From contig CBFFRP010000263.1 of the NCBI GenBank assembly GCA_965644295.1, forward strand, positions 496,001-560,000: DNA of 64,000 nucleotides, given 5' to 3'. The notes beneath the pieces are model-generated. The model was not told the origin of the DNA and made no database searches. It worked only from the letters and a program-made list of their open reading frames with translations. Source of the DNA: Paraphysomonas bandaiensis. Its lineage: Eukaryota; Chrysophyceae. The position numbers and the translations under genes were made by a program. Shown piece by piece: positions 47,660 to 58,189 of the stretch; within the stretch, counting starts at the first letter, position 1, and each line of letters starts with the position of its first letter.

Positions 47660-48147
47660 AACTTAGTAGCTAGATGAATGCTAGACAAACTAGTTAGACC
47701 TCTACCTGTAACTAATCAGTACACACTTTTTTTATCCTACTATTTAACGCTACGGAAGCTGCTTGTGCGTCGCCGCAAGCACCAAGGTGCGACCACTTCC
47801 GCTCTGAGTTCTTAAGGTGAACATCCCGGATGCTTGACTTCAGCAGGCAGCCCAATACCCCGGTTACCCTTCAGGTGGGCCCTGTCCCGGATGCCCTTGA
47901 GGTGGACCCATTCCCGGATGCCTGTTTATTCGTCAGGGCCCATAGACGTCTACACAAGTGATATTTATTAGTATCCCTTGTACCACACAAGCATTCGGCT
48001 ATGAGTGGGCAGAAGAATATCTGCTGACTATGTTTGCGGCTCACGTTAGTTTCCCAGAGAAGTAACTCCGGTACTTATCCCCCAGAACACCACGAAAAGG
48101 TGCGAGTCCGACTTTTTTTGAGGGAATTCATTTACTTAATTAGCAAT

Positions 48148-48540
48148 ATGAGCGATAAACTGGTACCAGAAGTCATTGCACGAATGTTCTTTGAGAAAAT
48201 AAATGATAATAACGAAGCAGTTGGCATAGAGACTTGACATACCTGGAGTTTCCTGTAAGAAAAAGTGTTCTGAAGAGATAAAGTAAGGCTATTTTATATA
48301 TAACTCTATCTTGTAGGACGATGAATGGAAATTTAAAGTTTTGGTTTCCCAGCGAAGTGGTGGTGCAATGGATAAATATGTCGATGGCAAAGTATCACCT
48401 CAAGCGTGAAATAATGCATATCACTGGTTGGAATGGGTGATAATGGGTGATCTTCTATTCTCTTTTGTGGAAAAACCATTGACACAAAAAGAACTTTTGT
48501 TGACATTTATGAAGTATATGAAAGAGAAATCATGATCATA
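48148..48540 (+). pseudogene. Decayed BED/hAT-type transposase fragment (tentative)
   Basis: Short stretches in different frames separated by stops look like pieces of one protein: MSDKLVPEVIARMFFEKIND, then DDEWKFKVLVSQRSGGAMDK, then WLEWVIMGDLLFSFVEKPLT and FMKYMKE. A Trp-hydrophobic run followed by (L)FSFVE and a Lys-Tyr-Met helix is typical of hAT transposases with BED zinc fingers, seen often in oomycetes. AATTG-rich sequence lies on both sides of the cluster (45.3 and 48.85 kb), as in hAT subterminal regions. The match is by eye and the frame is broken several times. Confidence 0.35.
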
Positions 48541-49337
48541 GTATCAAAGCAATGCTTCCAATGCAATTCGGTTTGATTGCTGCAGCAAGGAACGGAAGCG
48601 AGCACGTCTTAACCAGCAAACTCATTAAAACAGCATGAAGCACTTGCATGCCACAACCAATAGGGTTCAAAACAGGTTCAATAGAGCAAAGATTGTTATG
48701 GCTGATATGCGCAAGAGTATTGCTTACGTTTTTAAGCATGAACCGTCGCTTCTGGAAAGAAATTACAGTTGAGGTAGCTTAATTGGCAACTTATTATGTA
48801 GTTTTAGTATTAAATAATTGCAATTAATTGAAATTGAGGCAGCAAGTAATAATTGCGATTATAATTGACTACAACCTGCGTTAATTAATTGATACGCAGC
48901 CCCCCGGTAATTGCCACGCATGCATTAATTATCTCAAATGACAATGAGTAATGTGCAGTCGATTAGTGATAAGTGATAAACTGTGGTATAATCATTTGTG
49001 ACCTAAGTGTGGATCAATACTATAAGATCTACAACGCGACACGCCAGTTAGCAGTTAACAGATAAATTTGCATGGAGATTAAAGTAACGTAGAATAAATG
49101 TCATGTTGATAATGCCACTGAACCCCTTTTCACGAATTCACAATGCGTAGCAGTACTTCTTGAATGTAGAAACCGTACAGTTGTTCCAGAGTTGATGTTG
49201 TAGTACTTCGCAATAGTACCAAAAAGTAGTTATCATAACAACAAAAATAATAACACATTAAAGGTAGACGCTTTTACTTACTTACAAAATAATGCAGCAT
49301 GATTGAGTTTAAAGTTATTCCTCGATAACATCAACAA
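48541..49337. other. Intergenic region, no clear feature
   Basis: Possible further remnants of the transposase-like sequence to about 48780 (VMADMRKSIAYVFKHEPSLL can be read), then AATTG-rich DNA at 48780-48920 and the 3' flank of the minus-strand TPR-RCC1 gene. No intact gene. Confidence 0.4.
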
Positions 49338-52300
49338 CTATATATCTTTGCTGTATTGAATTACAAATCCACCTCCAGTTCTTCTTGCGGCCTTTTTAAT
49401 CCTTTGTCTCTCTCTCGCTAAAGAAATCTTTCGTCGTTCTTCTCTTAAAGCATCTTCTGCACGCCGCTTGGTTAATTCGAAAGAGCGCAATGACTCATAC
49501 TCTTTCAATTTTCTTTCCTCTTCACTTTTATTCAAAACGACAGGTGGTGTCGTGTCTAGTTCCATATCAATAATGTTGGATGATATCATAAAGGGTGAGT
49601 ACTGGATTTCAATTGCGCCCAAATCGGAAGCCATCTCAACTTTCATAAGATGTGGATGATCCTTATCACCAATGCGTTTAGCTATGACTCCAACTTTGCC
49701 TGCAGGATACTCCACAATATTAAGTGATGTCTCTGTATTACTTTCGTTTCCTTCCAGCCATATCGTCGCCTGCAGAAGAGGGCCACTTGTGCACTTATTT
49801 CCGTATTGATCTCGATACTGAAATACGATTTCCCTCTCATCCTCGCCCTCCATCCATGGCTGCAGAGCTTGACGTGGATTTATCATCTCTGTAAATATTG
49901 AAGATGGGGCGCCGGAGAACACGTTTAAGATAGTGGAAAGAACAGTTTCACATCCTATCGAGACCTCCAAATTGGCTCTTCCAGATACTCTAAGGTTAGT
50001 GATGCAACGGGCAACTGTTCCACTATCTTCCCATTGTACAGATCCACTGCACGGTCGACATGGATCATCTTGCCACTTATAAAGCTGCACAAGCGCTCGA
50101 GCCGATATATCACTTTCCAGTGGGGTAATCACGGTGCTCACATGGGGACAATTTCTCCTTATATCTATGCACACAGGCTTCCCATCTTCCCCGCGCATCT
50201 CTACGGATACTACTATATCGGAGTCAACAGTACATAGCTCCGGGAGCGTAATATTACACATTCGAGGAGAATACGGGGCTGCTGTAGCTGAAATACGTAA
50301 AGGTGCCCCTCCAACCAAGTTATCATTGTCTGTGCTGTTAAATCCTATATGCCACTCATACAGACGTGGCGATGCCGGCTGATTCAAATCAAATACACTT
50401 CTCCCCTCTGAATCTATATGGAAGTTCACCTTGAATGTATCGACAACGATGTCACCTTCCGACGTTCGACAGTCAGCATACAAACAAGAAACTGTTTCCG
50501 TGGGAGAATCAATTCTATTACCATATTTATCGCATATGTATAAGACAAATGTAACACACGATCCACTTCTTACTGCTAACGGAGATTCATGAACTCTGTC
50601 TAAACCAATTGGCTTAAGATAACTCACGGTAGGACAGGGAGAGCTAGGAATTACTGTGACTTCAAAAGGAGACCCTCTAATATGTAATCCATCTATAGTA
50701 AGACTCAAAGAATAGCACCCAGCTATAGTCAGTCGACTATCTACGGTCCCCGAAAATGTTCCATCGAAGTTGTCATCAATCACAACTCGAGGAGTGTCAC
50801 GGGGAGTAGAGCTTGACGGTACCCATGCGATTTCAGGTTTCTGGTATGATAGAAATCCCTGAAGAACACTGCCTGAAAACTCTACAAGCCGCCCCTGTAC
50901 ATCACGAGATTGTACTGAGAACTTAAGTTTCTCCCCAGCAACAAGTGGGCTCTCAAGAGGCAGTCCTTTCAATGGGTGAGAAGTGTGACCGTACGCAATA
51001 ATTGTAAGAAGAGCGTAGTGCTTGCGACCACAAGATATTTGCCTTGCCTTCTTTCTCTTAGAGAATACACCTGCCTTAGTTGGAACAAGCCGCGAATCAT
51101 CACCAGAGGTAAGAGTCTCTTTATGCTGAGCTCCTGGCAAACCCCATGTCCACACAGAACCACTCTCAGATACGGCAAACACCGCACCCTGCGAGCACGC
51201 AACCTCCTCGATAGCTTCACCATCCAATACCGGAATATGTGTAAAAAACAGTTTATCCTGCGTATTTCCGCATCCCATTTGGCCAGCTATACCAAGACCG
51301 CATGTGAATACTCGGCGTTCAGCAGTTATCGCAACTGTAAACTCTTCGCCACAGCATACGTAAGCAAAGCGGGTCACCGGAGGTGGGAGAGTCTCTCCAG
51401 ACTGAGTGTGCAAAACGTTAACTCTGCCTGGTGTTTTTAATTCGCTGCATGAATTCCCCAATCCTAGCTGACCAGATGTGTTTGAACCTGTTGTAAAGAG
51501 ATTCCCATCGGAGTCCACAAATGCAGTGTGTGCTCCCCCACAAGATATGTGTACTAAATTCTCTCCAACAGTAATTGGCGTTGGCACGAGAACTGAGGCT
51601 CCATTTGAGTCGTGACCTAATGCCCCATAAGTATTCATTCCACAACCCCAAGCACTACCGTCATGCAGGAGAAACACCGTATGCGCTATCCCACATGCAA
51701 CCGCCAAAACATCCTTACCTACCAAGTCTTGTATCTGCGCGGGTTCCCGCACACTGTCGGCGGCCCCCTGTCCAAGTTGCCCGTGCGCTCCCAATCCCCA
51801 AGAAAATACTCTACCATCAAGCGCAGATACCACGGTATGCCCTGCTCCACATGATACAGCAACTACATGCACTCCGAGAAGTCCAGGTACGATTCCAGGT
51901 AATCGGTAGTGTTGCGTATCTGGGCGATCGATTCCAACTTGCCCATACTTACTATCCCCCCATGAATACACTTCTCCAGTTCCAGTTACTGCCACAGTGT
52001 GCATCGCTCCGCAAGATATGTCCACCACATGTTTCCCTCTAAGTTGCTCCACCATTGTAGGCGAGTGCTTGTCTTTTCCATCCGAGTGACCGAGGGCATG
52101 GGAATCACCAAGGCCCCAAGTAAATACACACCCTTGACTAACTCTACTCTGTCCATCAGCCTCTACAGATGAATGTAGAGATGCAATTTCATTATCAATG
52201 TCCTTGTTCTCTGGACATAGCGACTTGGCTCTCTCTAGATGCTCCAGAGCCTCGGCATTGCGATTCAGCAATTTTAAAGACTGAAAGCATATAAGATATA

Positions 52301-52613
52301 TGTACTAACACATAATTTGATTATCAACCTTGGCTGCTCTAAAGTACCCTTTTGGCCAGGAGGGCTGTAGATCGATTGCTCTTGTAGCATCTTCCAGGGC
52401 ACGCTCATACTGACCACTGAGTGCAAACGATGCAGAGCGATTGCTATATACCACTGCAGCATCCAAATCATCGTATGATACTGAACTATCATGTACAGAC
52501 TGTAAACACTTTGTATACCAAATTACAGCCTCTAAATAATCCCCACTTTGAAATGATTTGTCACCATTCTGTTTTTCAATTGATCCCACATTCGTGGAAG
52601 CACCAGAACCCAT
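49338..52613 (-). CDS. TPR-RCC1-filamin-like fusion protein
   Basis: Two exons, 52613-52329 and 52280-49338, with a 48-nt phase 0 intron; 1075 residues. The start MGSGAS fits an N-myristoylation site. Residues about 13-140 are TPR helices (KSFQSGDYLEAVIWYTKCL, VYSNRSASFALSGQYERALE, KGYFRAAK). About 155-530 form RCC1 repeats, six or seven of them (VFTWGLGDSHALG, VYSWGDSKYGQVG, VFSWGLGAHGQLGQ, ISCGAMHTVAV), likely a seven-bladed propeller. About 530-990 contain Ig-like/filamin-type repeats (VVIDDNFDGTFSGTV, LHIRGSPFEVTVIP). The end is a basic, charged helix (KLKEYESLRSFELTKRRAED). This suggests a membrane-tethered scaffold; RCC1-type propellers can bind small GTPases or membranes, but nothing here shows the partner. 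It is head-to-head with the hydroxylase gene. Confidence 0.86.
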
Positions 52614-53080
52614 TTATAACATAAAACAGTATTCTATATTCCACAATGACAATAAGGATAATAGTCTGTTAAGTATGTGTTTATATACCCATGAAATCAC
52701 TATATAATGATTGATAGTTCTATATATATATATATACTTTAAGAGGGATATCGTGTATATATATAAGTCATCTTCTACTTTCTTCTTATTCACGAATAAT
52801 AATGCTGTATTAGTAATATCTCTTCACTTATTGGGTCAAATGATTTTCGGTTTTTCCTTCTACTCAGATTTCCAGAAAAATAACTTAAAAATTGGGATTT
52901 ACTACAGAATTAAAACCCATTCTGCATAAAAAGGAGCTTTTTCTTAAAAATCTACTGTATGTACAGCAGCAAAAGTGTGTATCATATGCGAGTGTTCTCT
53001 ATATATGCATATCCAGAGGTAGATCATATCACCTTCATATCATCATATGAATTAACAAGCCAATACTCATATAATTTAAT
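52614..53080. promoter_or_regulatory. Divergent promoter region, TPR-RCC1 gene / hydroxylase
   Basis: A 467-bp gap between divergent starts. TACAGCAG (complement of CTGCTGTA) is at 52962-52969, about 110 bp before the hydroxylase start. A TA microsatellite lies near 52722. Confidence 0.4.
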
Positions 53081-53914
53081 ATGGATAGTTATATAAATGA
53101 ACAATGGCAATTATTTCATCATCTCGCTTATCAACATGGTTATTCCAATCGACTATTATTTACATTAGGAGCATGTGGGATTGAGTTTGTAGCATACTAC
53201 CTTCATTGCTGTTTTTTTCTCTGTGCTGATTATATAGGGTTCCTTGACAACTATGCTATTCGGTCAGGAAAACACAGAAAACCAAGTGACAAACAACAAT
53301 GGGAAGGCTTCAAAGAGGCTTCAGTTGATTTGTTCATTAAGAAGCCGATAATTTTGTATATGGTATTCCCGTATGTTACATGGGCTCTTGATTTTGAAAC
53401 TGCCCCGGAACTATCTACAGCATTTCTTCATTGGGTCTCCATGGAAATTCTTTTTTCTATAACTTTCTTTCTTGCTCACTGTACCCTTCATAAGGTCACG
53501 TTTTTATATAAGTATGTACACAAAGTTCATCACACCTTCCACGAGTCCGTGGGTTTCGCAGCTCAGTTTGCACACCCCGTTGAAGCGGGACTGGCTGCCT
53601 TTCACATTCTCTTTGCTGTGGTGATCGTTCGACCACACTTTCTGACTTTTTTGGCCTTTTTATTTACCCGGCTGGTGGAAATCGTTGATGCGCACTGCGG
53701 TTATGAGGTCCCTTGGAACTGCCTATACCCGTGGTCTGGTTTCTACCCATGGGGATGCGGGGTACGAATGCATGATTATCACCATTCCCACAATAGAGGT
53801 TGTTATGGAGGAGGCGTACTAGGTATTTGGGATAGAATCTGTGGTACTGATAAAGACTTCCGGGAGTTCGAGAGTAGAGAGAGGACAGAAGTAAACAGGG
53901 AAAAGGCTAAATGA
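53081..53914 (+). CDS. Fatty-acid/sterol hydroxylase superfamily enzyme
   Basis: Single exon, 277 residues, typical of the membrane di-iron sterol desaturase / C4-methyl oxidase / cholesterol 25-hydroxylase superfamily. The His clusters that bind the two irons are present: HCTLH at 133-137, HKVHH at 147-151 and HDYHH at 231-235, with the family's AHPVE just after the second. Three or four hydrophobic stretches (about 25-50, 90-110, 118-135 and 175-205) place it in the endoplasmic reticulum membrane. The closing motif GIWDRICGTD is also usual. Which substrate (C-4 methyl sterol, C-25 or an acyl chain) cannot be decided from motifs alone. All catalytic ligands are intact. Confidence 0.9.
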   Translation: MDSYINEQWQLFHHLAYQHGYSNRLLFTLGACGIEFVAYYLHCCFFLCADYIGFLDNYAIRSGKHRKPSDKQQWEGFKEASVDLFIKKPIILYMVFPYVTWALDFETAPELSTAFLHWVSMEILFSITFFLAHCTLHKVTFLYKYVHKVHHTFHESVGFAAQFAHPVEAGLAAFHILFAVVIVRPHFLTFLAFLFTRLVEIVDAHCGYEVPWNCLYPWSGFYPWGCGVRMHDYHHSHNRGCYGGGVLGIWDRICGTDKDFREFESRERTEVNREKAK

Positions 53915-54302
53915 AGCTTGCATTTACATTCATTATTGTGTGTATCATCTTGGTCTACTGTTGAGTTCTCGTTTATTGCTGTTTTAGAGTGGAAGAAATA
54001 CCTTTCAGTTTATTTGTTATACGACATTTATTGTTTCCAACTGTTAGTGTGGTAGTTATAAGTGGTTTCACTGAGTGTCGTACACATATGGCAATGATGT
54101 ATTTAATATTATCCTCATTTTGTCTCGATAAGAGCTTTTTTTGACTTGATTTGGGCTCATCAGAACGCTCATATTAGTACCGGTCTAATATAGATATTCT
54201 ACTTCAATATTCGGTTCGAACAGAACATATCGTTTATTGAATATGATATTGATAGTCATTTAAACCGACTTTATCATTATAATATTATACAATTTTAGGG
54301 AG
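53915..54302. other. Intergenic region
   Basis: AT-rich 388 bp between two plus-strand genes. No recognisable feature. Confidence 0.45.
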
Positions 54303-55672
54303 ATGATGAATGAACTTTCAGCTGCAGATATCCAAATACTCCAAGAAATATTTGGCTCGTCGTCTGATGAAGAAGACCACGTATGATGTCAATGCAGGTA
54401 TCTCACTTCAAACTCAGGACTTCGCAGAAATACGTCCAGCGTTTTGATTTGATGCTGAAGGTGATTTGGAGCAGTGGCACTCATTCCTTTCAGGGTTTGG
54501 GTCACGGCGAGCCTAGCAAGACTGCATCGATAAGTTCTTTTGTTGGCGTGCCTCATACGATACAGTGAACAAATCCATATGTGCCTTTTGCTGAAGTATT
54601 TTGACTTTCAGAGGGAACAACTGAATACTGATAACCAACGTATGTATGCACCAACAACAACAAGGATGACTTGCATTTTTTTCAAGATATTGGGCTTCTA
54701 CGGGACGTGGAGATCTGAAAATATTGTGCCCACTGCTTGACACTAATCTGAGTAAGTGGAAAAGACGTATACAGTTAAAAAGGTCTATGCATTTGAAAAA
54801 GAACATATCGGTAAGCAATAGCAAAAAGCTATTCATCAACTTAAACTTTGACAGTATATTTTGTTGCACCGTATTTGCGTCTCTGCCTGATGCCGAAATT
54901 CGTTCTCCTCGCAAGGCATATATTTGCGGTGGAAGTGCACTTGGCGCCCGCAGTAACTTGCATCAATTATTTCAATTTGAAGACATTGAATTACGCTATT
55001 ATGCAGACCGAATAAGTCACTGCTACTATGTCACGGGGAGTCTAATGAAACAGCAGGGCCCTATAAACACAGACCGTACTTGGCAAATAATATCTGACAC
55101 GCCTGGAATTAAAACTCTTGATAATTATATTGCTGCCTTTTCACCGGAATTACAAACAGGTATGTACTCTCAACAACCTGTATATAATATATATATATAG
55201 TATCACTCTATATGTTGTGCAGGTCGATTTCTTCGTAAGTTTATGACACGTTAGGATAAACTTGTAGCAACTCAATCCGTCATAATTGGAGAAAATGTAA
55301 CTTCAAACTTCGGGAAGGATATTGCCCGAGACACCAGAAATGTACACAGGACATTGGAGTTGTCGACAAACATGCTCAATGAATGCTAATGCAAGCTGCA
55401 CTTTAAGTGAAATTAAATCTGTATTTAAGCACATGAGGGACAGAACTTTAGATGGCTATATAGATTCTGCTATCCCTATGAAGATAACAGCGTCCGAGTC
55501 AGTTGCACTGGCAGGGGTTAAGCGTATTGTTCATAGTAGTGATGACAATGATGATGCAAGTGACAATAAAAAGCTTCGTGCGACTACAATTTTGCACATT
55601 CATGGAAACATCACTTGCACGAATTTCAATACCTCGCAGTTGCCATTCCCTCAACTTCCTTCTGCGGAATAG
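54303..55672 (+). CDS. Unrecognised multi-exon gene (tentative model)
   Basis: I do not recognise this protein. A workable model starts MMNELSAADIQILQEIF (54303-54380), followed by short exons of about 33, 48 and 33 nt at 54428, 54517 and 54613, separated by introns of 47-56 nt. A main exon of about 470 nt starts near 54691 (YWASTGRGDLKILCPLLDTN ... SALGARSNLHQLFQFEDIEL ... TWQIISDTPG). Later exons starting near 55256 (DKLVATQSVIIGEN) and 55433 (HMRDRTLDGYIDSAI) end at a stop at 55670-55672. Two endings are possible: without the later exons the main part would end at a stop at 55252-55254. Visible features are an acidic N-terminus, a basic middle (KWKRRIQLKRSMHLKKN) and an acidic Asp/Asn tract near the end. 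No membrane span or known motif. A decayed gene cannot be excluded. Confidence 0.42.
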
Positions 55673-56367
55673 GGATACAGTTGTTGTAGCTATTGTTTTA
55701 GTATAGCACAGTTGACGCTCCCATGTATGTAGATAAATTTGATTTGAGATTTGATTTTTCATTAGTTTTCTTAATAATTCTAATCAGAGAATAGCTATTT
55801 CTTCTACCAGCAAGCTACAAACATACGTACTAAATAGTAGATATTCAACTTCATGAGGATTGAGGATAAGCTACAATTTAACCTAGGGATAAGGAGTATC
55901 GTCCCTTGTCTAAATTTTAAAACTCGGGCCTTTCGCCCTCGTTTCAAAATTTTGAGTGCGGGAGGAATATATAGCCTCCTTATTGCCCGTGGTTAAATAT
56001 AACTATATCAGCATTTTGGATATTTTTAATGCGGTTATGTAGTAGGCTCCTAATATATAAATTATATCTGACGTTGTATAAACAACGCAATATACATAAT
56101 ATGTAGATACGTAATATATGTACCACTAACTTCACATACGAAAGTGTTTTTAGCATCTATTCGGTGGACAGTATTTCGAAAGAGAAGTGCTACGTTCCAT
56201 CCGAGGTCATACATGTCTATTGGACATAACATTTTCAGAATGGCAAGTAAAACATTATGTATATAGCTAGATCAGTTGTTGCGTTGTTGCACACCATCGT
56301 GATATGGTTGATATTTATTTAGTGTTAACCACAAGTAGATCTGATTCTCAAAAAACTAATCTTATCA
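55673..56367. other. Intergenic region with a fold-back repeat
   Basis: No gene. It contains the inverted repeat at 55876-55998, described separately, and otherwise AT-rich DNA up to the target duplication of element D. Confidence 0.45.
55876..55998. repeat. Fold-back (MITE-like) inverted repeat, 123 bp
   Basis: The outer arms ATTTAACC ... GGGATAAGGAG (55876-55895) and CTCCTTATTGCCC ... GGTTAAAT (55976-55998) are near-perfect inverted repeats with a few mismatches and small bulges. A GC-rich inner hairpin, CGGGCCTTTCGCCC, lies at 55925-55938. Size and structure fit a miniature inverted-repeat element or a long-hairpin transcript. No clear target duplication is seen at its edges, and no second copy was noticed in the window. 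Confidence 0.5.
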
Positions 56368-56381
56368 TCATATTATTATAT

Positions 56382-58130
56382 ATTGAATGTCTGATTATTT
56401 AGCAATAGGCGTTGAAAGCCTGCACCAATTAGTGGCTAGAAGAATGCTAGTCATACTAGTTAGACTACTACCCGTAACTAATCAATACAAACTCTTTTAT
56501 CCTACTATTTAACGCTACAGAAGCTGCTTGTGCGTCGCCGCAAGCACCAAGGTGCAACCACTTCCGTTCTTAGTGTGTGTTATGAGGCTCGCCATGATCG
56601 TGTGTCCTGGGACTCACCGGCGCGTGTGATCTGGAGGTCTCCTCTTGGGATGAGACTCCACTCGCTATATGATAGATAGCCTTATGTACCTCACGGGGAC
56701 TGACTTATTAGCCTTATGGCAGTTAGGGGAAACAGTAATATGCCCTTCTGAGATTGGCGATCTGGTGGCCTTCCTTTAGGCATTGTTCCAAGTGGCTCGG
56801 AGGTATGTGGATGAAGGTCTTGCAAAAGGTTATGGCCTACTGTGAAGAAGCGTCGAAATCGGCTCTTTTGCTGTCTTAGCCAGCGGTAGAGAACACATGC
56901 AAGAGGGTGTATAGCTGTACAGGGGTGGGATGTGAGGGTCATCCGGTGTGTCCAGCTACAGGGAGTCGAGAGGGAGTGTGATGGTGCAAGAGAGGCAACA
57001 TCTGATTGAGGGGAGTGAGACTGCGCAACAGAACAAGAGTCACTGAGGTCGAGTACTCTGATAGCCCTATGCACGAGATGATCGTGATGATGATGATGGT
57101 CTGGAGGAGACACTCGGACGTCCTCAGCTGCCCTTGTTAGTGTCTGTGTTGGTGCAGGGGGGTACAGGCTGAGGCATAGAGTACGTGTGTAAGGAAGATG
57201 ACGGCAAGGTATCAGAGACGAAGGGAGGGGAGATAGTTTGTCTGGGGGTTTTCTAGGAGGAGGTAGAGTGTACTGTGTGTGTGTATGACACTGCAGTGGT
57301 GTTATGAGTGTGTTGGACAGAGAGAGAGAGCTGGTGATGTGTCCAGCAGTACAGGTAGACAGGTACATGGACATGGTGATGTGTCCAACAGTACAGGTAT
57401 ACAGGTACATGGACATGGTGATGTGTCCAACAGTACAGGTATACAGGTACATGGACATGGTGATGTGTCCAACAGCAGTAGAGGTATACACGGAATGGTA
57501 TACATCCTGTAGGACACAGTAGTACAGTAGTCGAGTATACCGTATGCGGAATACAGTGTCTATCCAATGAGATGGATGGGCTGTGGGGGTGATAGGTGAA
57601 CAGGGTGAGGGGGTAGCCTGCTGGGTGGATGGACCACAGACAAACCATGTTGGGTTGGGTTGAGTGGGCGGCAGAAGGCAGCCCTGTTGCACAGTTGAGA
57701 GGGATCGAGAGTATTCAGTGATTGCATAGGGGGTCCATGGGGGTCGTTTTCGTGAGCCTGCTCGCACGAGCCATGTTCTGAGAGGTTGTAGCCGTAGAAA
57801 GCGATGGGTGAGACGAAGTTGTCTGCTGAGGGGATAGCACATAGGTGCGGTCAGCGCTGCATTGGTGCAGGCACGTGGTTTAACTGAAGTAGTTGAGTAG
57901 GGTGAAGGTTGCAAGGCCAGGCAGGGGGCTTGGAGCGTGTACAACATGGTGTGACAGGTAATTTGTCGGAAGCGTGGTGGTCAACAAAATGCAGCAGTAA
58001 GGGAGTGTAAAAGGCCCTGGGCACACTGATGTGACTCAGCCACGGTCTCAATAGAGACATTGGGCTTGGAGCTGGTTAATAGGGTGAAACTTTATGTTGG
58101 ACTGTATTTGCCATCGTAGGGCAGAGAATT
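56382..58130 (-). mobile_element. Retroelement copy D with shared tail
   Basis: A 1749-bp insert flanked by a perfect 14-bp duplication TCATATTATTATAT at 56368-56381 and 58131-58144. Its 3' end is at the left (minus orientation), GACATTCAATA next to the duplication. About 300 bp at this end match elements A, B and C (AACGCCTATTGCTAAATAA, GCGTTAAATAGTAGGATAA, CACCTTGGTGCTTGCGG). The rest is GC-richer than the neighbourhood and contains a long but low-complexity minus-strand frame (56691-57947, Ser/Pro/Thr/Leu-rich) with no recognisable domain, so coding status is doubtful. Confidence 0.75.
57333..57475. repeat. 42-bp tandem repeat, about 3.4 copies
   Basis: Units start at 57333, 57375, 57417 and 57459 with GGTGATGTGTCCA(G/A)CAGTAC; the last is partial. 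They lie inside element D. The period is a multiple of three, so the minus-strand frame stays open through it. Confidence 0.9.
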
Positions 58131-58189
58131 TCATATTATTATATTTAATCAAGTAGTTGACTTGCAATGCTACGTTATATAGTAGCAGC

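Larger units (their letters stand above)
45485..48138 (-). mobile_element. Short retroelement copy B, split by element A
   Basis: Outer element flanked by a perfect 14-bp target duplication AATTCATTTACTTA at 45485-45498 and 48125-48138. Its own sequence is 48124-47673 plus 45556-45499 (about 510 bp), read on the minus strand. It starts at CCCTCAAAA, as copy C does, and includes three or four tandem copies of a GGCATCCGGG-type unit near 47830-47940. It ends with the shared tail. Element A is inserted into the tail. Joining the two parts restores the tail order seen in the element at 56.4 kb. No protein-coding capacity is evident. Confidence 0.82.

Noticed and set aside
45270-48920. Clear terminal inverted repeats of one hAT element around the cluster
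   Set aside because: The AATTG-rich segments on both sides share words, but I could not align them as proper inverted repeats, so no element boundary is called.
55322-55672. Independent 116-codon gene
   Set aside because: Better explained as the last exon of the gene beginning at 54303; its proposed first codons overlap a likely intron.
57279-57522. Several overlapping 70-130 codon frames on both strands
   Set aside because: All result from the 42-bp tandem repeat, whose period keeps frames open.
56691-57947. 418-codon minus-strand frame in element D as a protein gene
   Set aside because: Low-complexity, crosses a 42-bp tandem repeat and has no recognisable domain.
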